A stretch of 64,000 bases of DNA from the NCBI GenBank assembly GCA_036365455.1, contig JAWQUS010000030.1, positions 7,192,001 through 7,256,000 of the forward strand, given 5' to 3'. The DNA comes from Macrosoma leucophasiata (Eukaryota > Arthropoda > Insecta > Lepidoptera > Hedylidae). The translations under genes and the position numbers were made by a program. The notes under the pieces are model-generated. The model did not search any database. It worked only from the letters and a program-made list of their open reading frames with translations, and had not been told where the DNA came from. This document shows, piece by piece, positions 34,061 to 43,572 of this stretch (position 1 is its first letter; the number at the start of each line of letters is the position of its first letter).

Positions 34061-35529
34061 CAAATTACATAACGGACAGACAAATAATATATGACGAATA
34101 TTAATCAAGTATTCCATCATCTATATTTTATAACAAACATACACGAATCCCAAAACAATAAAGACAAGACGCCCTACATTTCAATTAGGCGGGCGTCGAC
34201 ATTTCACGCCACTATCTCCCCGGTAATCACGTTAATTACGACCCGCGCCGGTAATCGAACTTGCGACCCCTCATCCCTTTTAGACTAGATTAGCTTTCGA
34301 GATGCATCTACGTTCTTTCTTGTAAACAATCTCGTTGAGCTTAGTAATGAGAAATTCTTTAACTTTGCATGTGCCACGATTTGAGTATTGGGTGAAAAGT
34401 AAAAGGCATTTAAATTGCTTCGAAATACATTTAATTAGTGGTAGTGCTTCAATAAATAAGTGCTTTAGATGCAAACCTCTTATTTATTTATTGATTTATA
34501 CTTTCATGCACATAAAATATACATATGGCGGATTTAAGGCCACTAGGCGTTTTCTACCAGTCAACCATTGAGTTGTGTAGAAATCAACGATGTAGGTGCA
34601 ACACTGGTTAAAAGTAGAGAATGACATTATAATAAATGAAATAAATTAGGATGATTATAATTATAACATATTATAGATAAATATATAAATATATGTATTA
34701 TATATATTATATCTTATCTGTCTGCCATTAAAATAATACAGAAAAATACTGTTCCATATTGTATACAAGTATTAATAAATACAGAACTACGAATTGCCTT
34801 ATAGGTAAGCTAAATACTTAAGTAAGATAAATGAGGAGCCAAAATCTGTGATAATTCTGCTGATAGATTAGATGAAGCTATTATGTTTACTGTCTTACAC
34901 TTTTACATAATTAAAACCACACGGAAAGAAAGTCAAAAGCTAAGCGGTAATTTGCAGGCAAATATGAAACAGATATAATATGTCCGATTTTATGGACAAC
35001 CAGCTGATAAAAAATATAGGTACTCAACAACAAGAACCAAATTATAACGTTTTATTTGCATCACAAGTCCAAATTCAAGCATTCAAAGATAGATTATACA
35101 CCAGGATAAGTGTAATAAGTCTCGATGCGAATGACCACTTTTTACCCATCAGATTACACAGATTAGAAGTGTAAAAAGCAGTTAGGCAAAAAGTCGCATG
35201 TCCGTTTCAATCAATCTCGTTTGTCTACAATTAGCATCACGCCGTCCACCAAATGGTAACAAGTTGAACTGTAAAAGTTGGGCTGCATATTCTGTGACAT
35301 AGAAGTCATGTTGTTGCTATATGGCTGCGATAATAGAATGTTAAATGACATTGATCAATTTCTGTGTCTTCAGGTAGTTATAGTTACTTATTGGTAAAGT
35401 TGTATATTGATAAATTGGTTTAGAAAGCTTTGCATCTAGGAACAGATCGATATATTATTGAAGTAAAGAGAACAAAAGCTTGAATAAATAATAAATAAAA
35501 TACGCATACACTCACAAACACTACTCTTA
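34061..35529. other. No gene; possible tRNA-like head at 34190-34290
   Basis: GGTAATCGAACTTGCGACCCC (reverse of a box B-like GTTCGATTACC) suggests a decayed tRNA-derived SINE on the minus strand. The rest is AT-rich. Confidence 0.3.
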
Positions 35530-35690
35530 AAAACTGTTATGCCTCTATGCCGTATATTACGGAGCCATACATCACCACCTAACCGAAATACGATAATGCT
35601 AAATGCTATCATTTAGTGACAAGAAGATTTGGTAATACGGCGAAGTCCACGCCCTTAAGCTCTGCCTCTGGAGTTCTGCCCCTATTAATA
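35530..35690 (-). mobile_element. Family A element, 5' half, diverged
   Basis: GTTATGCCTCTATGCCG through GGAGTTCTGCCCC follows the family A order on the minus strand. Confidence 0.6.
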
Positions 35691-35977
35691 TTTTTTCCGT
35701 GAATATTTTTTCAACAGAATATTTGTATTCTACTCTACAAATTACGAACCAACCATTGGTTACGTTCACCCTGCGGCTAAACAACCACTGATTTCGCCTG
35801 TATGATAATGTGAGTCAAAGAAATTCATACTACCGGTCATTCCACAAGTGTTTTTTTTAAAGGTATTAGTTTATTATAAAAAAAATCCAGAATAACACAG
35901 ATGAACTAGCATGATTATGAGCAGGGGGGACACACCGACGTGACGTCACTGCTCAGTTTTCTGGCCGCGGTTTTTTA

Positions 35978-36763
35978 TCTTAATATATATAAATCTCGTG
36001 TCACAATGTTTGTCCTCAATGGACTCCTAAACCACTTAACCGATTATAATAAAATTCGCACACCATGTGCAGTTCGATCCAACTTGAGAGATAGGATAGT
36101 TTAAATCTCAAATTATAGTCGCAATTTTAATTTATTGCTAAATATTTGTCTGTTATTATTTGACAGTCACAATTATCTGTTAACTCCAAATGATTCTAAC
36201 AGATGTCGATACCTTTCGACTGGGTTGAGTAAGTAATCAATAGATGGCGCTGCTATGGTAAATCTACTAACATGTCATTTAAGCTACATTTAAACAGCTT
36301 ATTTACCACGTGTTGTTGACGCTATAAATTTTTATTTTGTACCTATTGATTTCTGCTTAATATCAAGTGTAAGAACATTTTAATTAATTGTGTTCAACGT
36401 ACTTCCCCTTCAAATCTCAATCCAGTGAATTTGTATACCAACATCAACATTTTCGTCTTTGTTCGTAAATAATTTCATACTAAAGGGTTATAGTAGTAGA
36501 AAGTCAAATAAGGAGATCACCAAATTTTTTTACAAATACCATCTGTGTGAAATAGCATAGTGGACTCCGTGACTGATGTTCTCTTATTGTTCCTCTTAGA
36601 TTGTTTACTATAATGTAATATAGGTATAACAAAGGTTGACTGGCAGAGAATGCTACCTAGCATTAAGTCCGCCTCATGTTACATTTTTGTGCTTGAAAGT
36701 ATAAATAAATAAATAAATATAACAAAAACTTTAGCCACAGCAACGCGTGGCCGGGTCATCTAG
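35978..36763 (+). mobile_element. Non-autonomous Helitron-like element
   Basis: The 5' end TCTTAATATATATAAATCTC.. has the usual CGTGTCACAATG start. The 3' end CAACGCGTGGCCGGGTCATCTAG is read as CAACGCGTGGCC then GGGTCATCTAG. It sits between A and T, as Helitrons do, with no target duplication. No Rep/helicase coding. Confidence 0.55.
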
Positions 36764-36949
36764 TTTATTTATATATTAATACTTTTATACACATAAAAAG
36801 ATAATTGTTTTATATTATTTCGCATTAACACATGCTTGTGAAATATTTTTATTACTAACTAGCATAGTTGGCAATAGATGCGCCATCTATACTGCTGCCA
36901 TAAAGCAATGCAATAAATGTGAAGGAAAGATTTGACAAATCGGGCAGGA

Positions 36950-37024
36950 CTTCAGTAGCTCAATTGGAAGAGCGGCTGGACTAGATTCCCAGTAGGCCGC
37001 GAGTTCGAGTCTCGCCTGGAGTCA
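36950..37024 (+). tRNA. tRNA-like module (family D)
   Basis: 75 nt. The acceptor end reads CTGGAGT instead of CTGAAGT, giving one G-T pair. The 9-nt anticodon loop is kept. Confidence 0.5.
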
Positions 37025-37250
37025 AATTTTTCTTTCCATTTTTCTTTAATAAATGTTTCACAAGCATGTGTTAATGCGAAATAATATAAAACAATTATTA
37101 AGGGTAAAAGCGACTTCTTTACGATATTCAATAAACTGCAAAGTCAATTAAATCGGTTGCCTAACTAGCATAGTTGGCAATAGATGGCGCTACTGCTACC
37201 ATAAAGCAATGCAATAAATGTGAAGGAAAGATTTGACAAATCGGGCAGGA

Positions 37251-37325
37251 CTTCAGTAGCTCAATTGGAAGAGCGGCTGGACTAGATTCCCAGTAGGCCG
37301 CGAGTTCGAGTCTCGCCTGGAGTCA
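37251..37325 (+). tRNA. tRNA-like module (family D), second in the element
   Basis: Identical variant to the first module of the same element, including the CTGGAGT acceptor strand. Confidence 0.5.
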
Positions 37326-37472
37326 AATTTTTCTTTCCATTTTTCTTTAAAAACCTAAAAAGATACATATGGCGGACTTGGCGGTTTTCTAATCCGGGCA
37401 CAAAATTTGTTCACATTTCAGCCACTTTAGTTCTAACTCGTTACCGAGAGTTCCTATTTTGATTAACTAGTT

Positions 37473-38287
37473 CAGCTATACTCTAAGTGTGTTCCGCGGA
37501 ACCCTAGGGTTCCGTTATTCCTCTGTCGGGGTTCCGCAAGAATTTAGAAAAAAAAATCAAAACACCTCTCTCTGGTCGCTCCGCGGCCCCACAAAACGCT
37601 ATGAACGTTATTTATTTGTATTTTGAATTGGTCAGATATCTCAGTTCGATGCGCGCATCTTTTGAAAAGTATTTTCCCGAAGAACACAATACAAAAATTA
37701 AAGTGAATTCATGGATTCATAATCCTTTTTTACCCAACTTGGAAAAGCCTGAAAACATGTCAAACGAGATACATGAATCTCTTTTAGAAATGTCATCAGA
37801 CACAAGTATTGAGTCACTGTTCAAAACGACGCCTCTCAATGATTATTGGTGCAGAATCCAAGATGAATATGCAATGCTTGGCCAAATGGCTCTGGATATT
37901 CTTCTCCCGTTCCCAACTACATATTTGTGCGAAACAGAATTCTCTACCTACGCAGCCACGAAAACAAAATATCGCAATAGACTGGGCGCCGAAGCTGATA
38001 TGAGACTCCAACTTTCTTCCGTCAAACCTGATATCAACCAATTGATGAAAAATAAAAAACAGTTTCATACCTCCCACTAGTTAGATTTTTTCTTTTTTAA
38101 TGTTTTCTATTATTGTCCTTGCCAAGTGGTGAAGTAAATAATAATAAGTAATTGTTACATTGTAGTACTTTTATTATGCTGATTAATAAAAAATACACTT
38201 ACAAAAATAATTGTTTTATTGTAGGGTTCCATCAAGTATTTTGATTCCCAAAAGGGTTCCGTCATTTAAAAAGTTTGAGAACCACTG
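37473..38287 (+). mobile_element. hAT transposon, internally deleted
   Basis: The right end (reverse complement) is CAGTGGTTCTCAAACTTTTT; the left end CAGCTATACTCTAAGTGTG is a decayed match. 8-bp flanks AACTAGTT and GACTAGTT differ at one base. Inside lies the C-terminal part of a hAT transposase. GGGTTCCGTTATT and AAAAGGGTTCCGTCATT subterminal motifs face each other. Confidence 0.8.
37601..38080 (+). pseudogene. hAT transposase C-terminal fragment (ZBED5/SCAND3-like)
   Basis: A 159-codon frame encodes WIHNPFLPNL, FPTTYLCETEFS, KTKYRNRLGAEADMRLQLSSV and KPDINQLM. This is the hAT C-terminal dimerisation region as found in vertebrate ZBED5/FAM200/SCAND3-type and arthropod hAT proteins. The BED finger and the catalytic first two-thirds are missing, and the segment lies within hAT termini. 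The frame is open but clearly partial, so transposition activity is not expected. The ATG is just the first Met in the open stretch. Confidence 0.8.
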
Positions 38288-38330
38288 GACTAGTTCATTC
38301 TGAACAGTAATTAGACTAATTGCGTTTTTG

Positions 38331-38552
38331 ATGGTAGACCTCTAGTGATATCGCGTTAACTAATGACTTTGAATGCTAGTATTTAGCGCTATCGTGTTCC
38401 GGTCAGGTGATAATGTACGGCTCTGTAGTGTCCGGCACAAAGGCACATTGAAGTCTCTGGTTTTAATGGAGATATTGATAGGTTACCTACAGTAATTTAC
38501 TTACCATTCATGTGAACTGTATGCATGTTTGCCACTTCATCACATTAAAAAA
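38331..38552 (+). mobile_element. Family A element, diverged
   Basis: Landmarks AGCGCTATCGTGTTCCGGTC, TCCGGCACAAAGGCA and GCATGTTTGCCACTTC in order, ending CATTAAAAAAT. Confidence 0.65.
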
Positions 38553-38900
38553 TTGGCCGTTTAGTTTCCAAACTAGTGCTGTTAATTTGTGAACAGAGAC
38601 AATTTCATCGTGTTTTTTTAGTTTAACTTACTTGCAGTTTTCTATCCATTTTTTTTCTTCGTGAGTTTATTTGTAACATGAAAAGTATCCAGAATAACAC
38701 AGATGAACTAGCTTGATTGTGAGCAGGGAACACACGGACGCGACGTCACTGCTCAGTTTTCTGGCCGCGGTTTTCTAATCCGGGCACAAAATGTGTTCAC
38801 ATTTCAGTCACTTTTGTTCTAACTCGTTACCGAGAGTTCCTATTTTATTGTCTAGTTCATTCGAAACAGTGTTTAGACTAATTGCATTTTTAGGCGGTTC

Positions 38901-39889
38901 GTTTTCAGTTTTAGTGTTAGTGCTGCTAATGTCATTGTATTAACAGACTCGATTACAAATCATTTTAAATGTTAACTTAATTGAAGATTATTATACCATC
39001 GCTTACTTTTTAAGTGATTTATTTATTATCTTGGAAAAGAAATTACTTTTTAAATGATTTATCTTTCTTAAAAGAAATGAATCGTACATTTTTTAACAAA
39101 AAATCAATACTATTAGGGAAATACTTACCTAGACATGAGGCACGCGTTTATTTTGAAAAAAAAAAAACAATTTTTAAAACTTAATTTAAAGTAAGATTGA
39201 TCCCTAATTTGAAATATACCTAATTTAAATCAAAAAAGATCATCTCGATGTGACTTTTGTTTGAGAAATTCGTGGACAAACATACACTTACGAAATTTGG
39301 CACACATGCTTGCGAGTACATCATACTCAAATATTAGCCAATTCCAACGATTTATCATACAAACATGTCGAACTGACAAAATCCTTTTTTTTTCTTTGAA
39401 GTCTGATAAAAATGATACTCGTGTACAACACCGCGCGCTTTTTTTTGTGCCCGTGACTTAGCAAACATATTTATTTATTTTAGTCTATTCTGTCCCACTC
39501 CATACCTCTCTTCCCTCATTCCAGAAACATAAAGAATAAAACAATTATAGCAAATCAAGCATGTTTATAGCCACTGGAACTTAGAATATATATTCCACCT
39601 ATTTACTGGAATGTGTTATCTAAAGTCTGAACGAATTATTTAGTTTTTTTTTCTTTTTTATTGAATCTGTATGGCTGTGCGATTTGACTCCTAACATGAA
39701 GTTGTCATTCAAGGTTATCAAATCACTTTGGACAGCTTTGGACACATCTCGGCAACACCAACGATCATCATCAACCAAATTACAGTAAATATTCATTGGC
39801 AAAAACATAAAGGACACTCGTTATTCATTTCTTTTATATTACTTAGGAATTCAGGTACTTATTTTAATCATACCTACGCAACGAACCGA
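38901..39889. other. No gene seen
   Basis: AT-rich, with poly-A and poly-T runs. No recognised repeat. Confidence 0.35.
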
Positions 39890-39890
39890 A

Positions 39891-40185
39891 ACGTTACTTC
39901 ACGCTTGTAAACGTCAGTAGGTAAATGCATGCATTCAAGCATAGGTACATGCAAACACCCTCGACCAGTTACGTTTTAGCCCGTTTATCAGGTGACGAGC
40001 CTATTGACATCTCCGGGCGCATTACCAAAACTCCGAGGTACTGGAAGAGAACATGGAAAAATCTCAGAACCAGATATAAAGAATTTTCCACCGTTATCTC
40101 TGATAGCCCATGATCCGGGAATCGAACCCAGGACCCCAGCGTAGTAGTAGTGGTCTGCTACCACTAGGCTACTGACGCAGTTAAA
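39891..40185 (-). mobile_element. tRNA-derived SINE, family C
   Basis: Minus-strand copy with box B (GGGAATCGAACCC on +, about 40115-40128) and head ending CTACCACTAGGCTACTG on the right. Confidence 0.8.
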
Positions 40186-40244
40186 CTGGGCAGAGAACTC
40201 TAGTCTGAGCCTGTTTATTTATCTATGTATTTTACTACTGTCAG

Positions 40245-40387
40245 GCAGCAACAGAACATGGAGCAATCTCAACTTCGTATTACCGGCAACATATTGCAAA
40301 AAAATAATTTAATGATAACTAGCGATGAAGAATTGGTGCATGAAAAGGAAAAAGCAGAGAATGGAACTCAAACAGGATTCACCAAAG
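40245..40387 (+). CDS. Candidate propeptide exon of carboxypeptidase gene A
   Basis: An open stretch after an acceptor-like CTGTCAG ends at AAAG/GTTTTG. It encodes GNILQKNNLMITSDEEL, whose hydrophobic spacing resembles the M14 activation-peptide core in gene B (KLLRDRDIPFEV). The donor phase (one base) exactly completes the split codon at the start of exon A1. Against it, the acceptor phase does not match gene B's homologous exon, the stretch is shorter (143 against 171 bp), and identity is low. A tentative call. Confidence 0.3.
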
Positions 40388-41080
40388 GTTTTGTGTTTTA
40401 TTTATGTACAACTATCCCCATCTCTGCAACACTGTAAAAATAGCATTAGTTATTTCTGGTAAACCAGTGTAGTTTCATTTAAACGGTGGTTAATGCAAGA
40501 AAAACAGATTGTGGACGCGCCACCAAACTTAGAAACATGGGAAACATTTTGTTTTTTCTCTAATTTCCAAAATGTTTTCTACAAATATATTAATGGCCTC
40601 ATCAAGAAATATAAGTCTATTTCCCTAAAAAAATAAACTGTATTATATAAATGAGTTTAAAATATGATTTTCAGCAACGCCGTCTAAAATTTAAGCTTGA
40701 GTAATTCACCCAAGTATATTTATAGTTTGTATTCCTAGCTTCATTATAATTATAATTTATTCGACTAAGGGAGAGTGAGCGTGCAGTAAAATACCTAAGT
40801 CTAGATATCTATCTAGCGTTACACACCTCCCGTATCTCCACAAATCAGAATTAAAATCATCAATTTACAAACTAAAAAATAGAGAATATCACTAAGATAA
40901 AACAAAATATACCTACTAACTGTAACTGGCGATTTAAGATTAAACCGGGTAAGATTACACGGTTATTCAACGATTAGATGATTATACAACATGTAACAGG
41001 AAGAATGCACACTCTCAAACACGCCCATTAGAAAATCGAGTTATAATCTTAATGACTGAAATTACGTATTTACCTAGTAA

Positions 41081-41458
41081 TAAAATAATAATAATAATGG
41101 CAACCCATTATACGTCCCACTGCTGGGCACGAGTCTCACCCTTTTTTTGGGGAGGCCTGGAGCTTACTCCACCACGCTGCTCCAATGCGGATTGGTTAAG
41201 GTGGGTGGGTTAATGGCCAACCCACTGTCGAATGTTTTCAAACCGCCCATAAGGCCTCCGACAAGGTTTAACGACTGCTATCCACCGATAGCAACCGGGA
41301 CCGACGACTTAACGTGCCCTCCGAAGCACGGAAACGCGCATTTAATTTGCCACTAGCGATCACCCATCACACTACACGACCGCGCCCGTAGTGCTTAACC
41401 GAGCAGATCGCTTACGATCTACACCAGCCGCTGGGCCATGCGCGCTTCAAAGTTCAAA
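41081..41458 (-). mobile_element. 5S rRNA-derived SINE (SINE3-like), copy 1
   Basis: On the minus strand the head contains GGTTAAGCACTA..GGCGCGGTCG..GTGATGGGTGA, matching the 3' half of eukaryotic 5S rRNA (GTTAAGCA..GGCGCGGTCAGTACTTGGATGGGTGACC). A LINE-like 3' part with CTTCGGAGGGCACGTTAAG and a (TTA)n tail follows. 14-bp duplications TATTTACCTRGTAA (41067-41080 and 41459-41472, one mismatch) bound it. Confidence 0.8.
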
Positions 41459-41472
41459 TATTTACCTGGTAA

Positions 41473-43438
41473 ATATTTTTTATTTAAGAAATTAGTTGTC
41501 CTCAATTTGTACGAACAGTATGCACACCTTACGCATACTACCCTACTGCACTACTTACGGCCGCACATGAAACATAAACCTACTCCTACTCACACACGCA
41601 CACTGTCGTAATGTAATGTAGCGTCACCTGCGCACTTCTATTTAACACTCGCTAGTAATATGATAAATTTTCTCTATTTTATTTCAAAAAATATTATTTA
41701 TAAAAAATGCACGTCTCAACGAGTTTTAATGAACTTGTTGAGACTAGCATTTTAATTTGGAAAGACGTTAGTAAAATGTTTGTTTGTTTGGCTGTTCACC
41801 AAATGGGTGACCATAATTTACTCAATTCTTATTAATTTTGGGACAAAATATAACATTACGATTCAGTCATCGATTCTGAACAAATTAGTTTCGGGTTGTA
41901 CATTTAATCCTGTTACACGTTGTGCAGTTGAAATGATAACTAAAAATAGAGTTTTTCTTCTAGTAGTAGGTTAATAGTCGCTAAAATACCGGTTAAAATG
42001 ATAGTCGATGAACGGAACCAATTTTGTCAGTTGCTTTTTTTCATTAAGGCTCCGCTGTGACGAACGGAATTCTCAGATTATTTACAAACAATCAAATTAT
42101 AGCTTTTACAGCCACTACATAATGTGGCGAAATACACCGCACAATTGAACTTTTCGACCCATTAGATTTGCAATTACCGACATTTATTTGATATTCCAGA
42201 TAAACGTGCATCTACTGGAATGTTTCACAAATGTATCAGTAAAAACATACGTCATATCATACCTACAAACAAACCAAAGAACCGAAAAAGTAAGAGACAT
42301 TAAATTACCCTTTACCAATATCTTGTCACGACACAGCAGAAACAAAATAGAAAATTGTTCTCATTGATGTTTAGTGAAAACTGGAAGTCTATCCGACTTT
42401 ACTTTTTTTGATAAACAAACGAAAATATAACGAAATTTCCTATGTGATCCTTAATATTATAAAATTTTTAAAGGTTTTTCTATAACCGAAAGGTAAAATA
42501 ACAATCCAATACACCAGAAATAAAACAAAACGACAAAAAAAGTTTAGCAACTAACTTCAGACTGTTGTTTTTATCTGTCGGTGGGTGCGCGCATCGTATA
42601 AATTCACTCTCATATTTTTTTCTAATTGCGTCAAAAGAAGAACATACGAGTATATGTAACATAAAAAAATGTTTCCTGTTTATTGTTTCTATTAAGGACC
42701 AATAAACATCAACAAACACTATGTGAGTAAATTTTTGACCATTTCTAAAATAACTTTCAATGTATTGATTGAAATAAATGTAAAAAATATTCGAGATCGT
42801 CTTATCAATGTTCAATATATGTGTTTTATGTAATTACCCTCCCAAAAGTTGTCCGAGGTGGACGGACAAACAGACACGAGAGATCGTATAAGGCTTCCGT
42901 TTATTCATTTTTAGATTCAAAACTCTAAAAACATAATTGGTAAGAGTATCAAGGTTTTTTTTTTTTTTTTGCGGGAATCTTGAAATAAGCGTGTGGTGCT
43001 CTTATTTTATTTCATTTTCTTAGTGTATTTTTGAGTTATATTAAATAAAGTTGGTGGCATTTTGTTTGATATAAGCTTATTATAGTGCTCGTGTAAAGTG
43101 AAATAGAATAACAGTGCGAAAACACGTTTAATCGGGTTGCTTCCAAAACTTCATTGTAACTGTTCTGGTAAAATAGCCATCGCTTTACTAGAATTACTGA
43201 CTGACCGACTGATAAATTGACTGACGACTCTGACTTTACGTTGCTTAATACGAATACGAAATATCGTTTTACTTGACACGGGCAATATGCAAAACAAGCG
43301 ATGCCATAAAATTAAATAATAAAAAAAGAGTAACAAAATGTTTGTTTCTTTCGGGACCTATACTATATACCTATTACCTTAACTATATATTTCGAAAAAT
43401 TCAATTATAGTAATAGTCAATTACCACATCGTTTTCAG
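41473..43438. other. Upstream region / intron of gene A
   Basis: Contains the uninterrupted copy of the repeat at 42500-42640 (see 13.1 kb). No further exon is recognised. The 5' exons of gene A (signal peptide) should lie here or further left, but I could not identify them. Confidence 0.4.
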
Positions 43439-43572
43439 TAAAACTCATGGACTGGCGAAAATTTCATAGACTAAACGTAATCTATGCATTTATGGACGAT
43501 TTGGAAAGAGATTTTCCCGCCATTTGCACAGTATCAGTAATTGGTAAATCAGTACAAGGAAGAGATATTAAG
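43439..43572 (+). CDS. Gene A exon A1
   Basis: Acceptor GTTTTCAG, donor AAG/GTTTGT. Encodes LMDWRKFHRLN..CTVSVIGKSVQGRDIK, quoted in two parts; this is the start of the mature M14 domain. Same 134-bp length and phase as gene B exon B1. It begins with two bases of a split codon, so a preceding exon must exist. Confidence 0.85.

Larger units (their letters stand above)
36804..37355 (+). mobile_element. Family D composite retroposon, two tRNA-like modules plus inverted arm
   Basis: A 10-bp duplication TAAAAAGATA (36794-36803 and 37356-37365) bounds it. Order: inverted arm (ATTGTTTTATATTATTTCGC), part of the body, tRNA-like module (36950-37024), tail, direct arm, full body, second module (37251-37325), tail. 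The internal copies are nearly identical, suggesting duplication within the element or template switching. Confidence 0.85.
35880..38900. repeat. Three pieces of one dispersed repeat
   Basis: CCAGAATAACACAGATGAAC and ACGTCACTGCTCAGTTTTCTG occur at 35886-35975 and 38690-38765. The following segment (TCTAATCCGGGCACAAAAT to CCGAGAGTTCCTATTTT) occurs at 37388-37460 and 38774-38850. The copy at 38.7-38.9 kb is uninterrupted and is an empty site for the hAT insertion. Confidence 0.7.
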
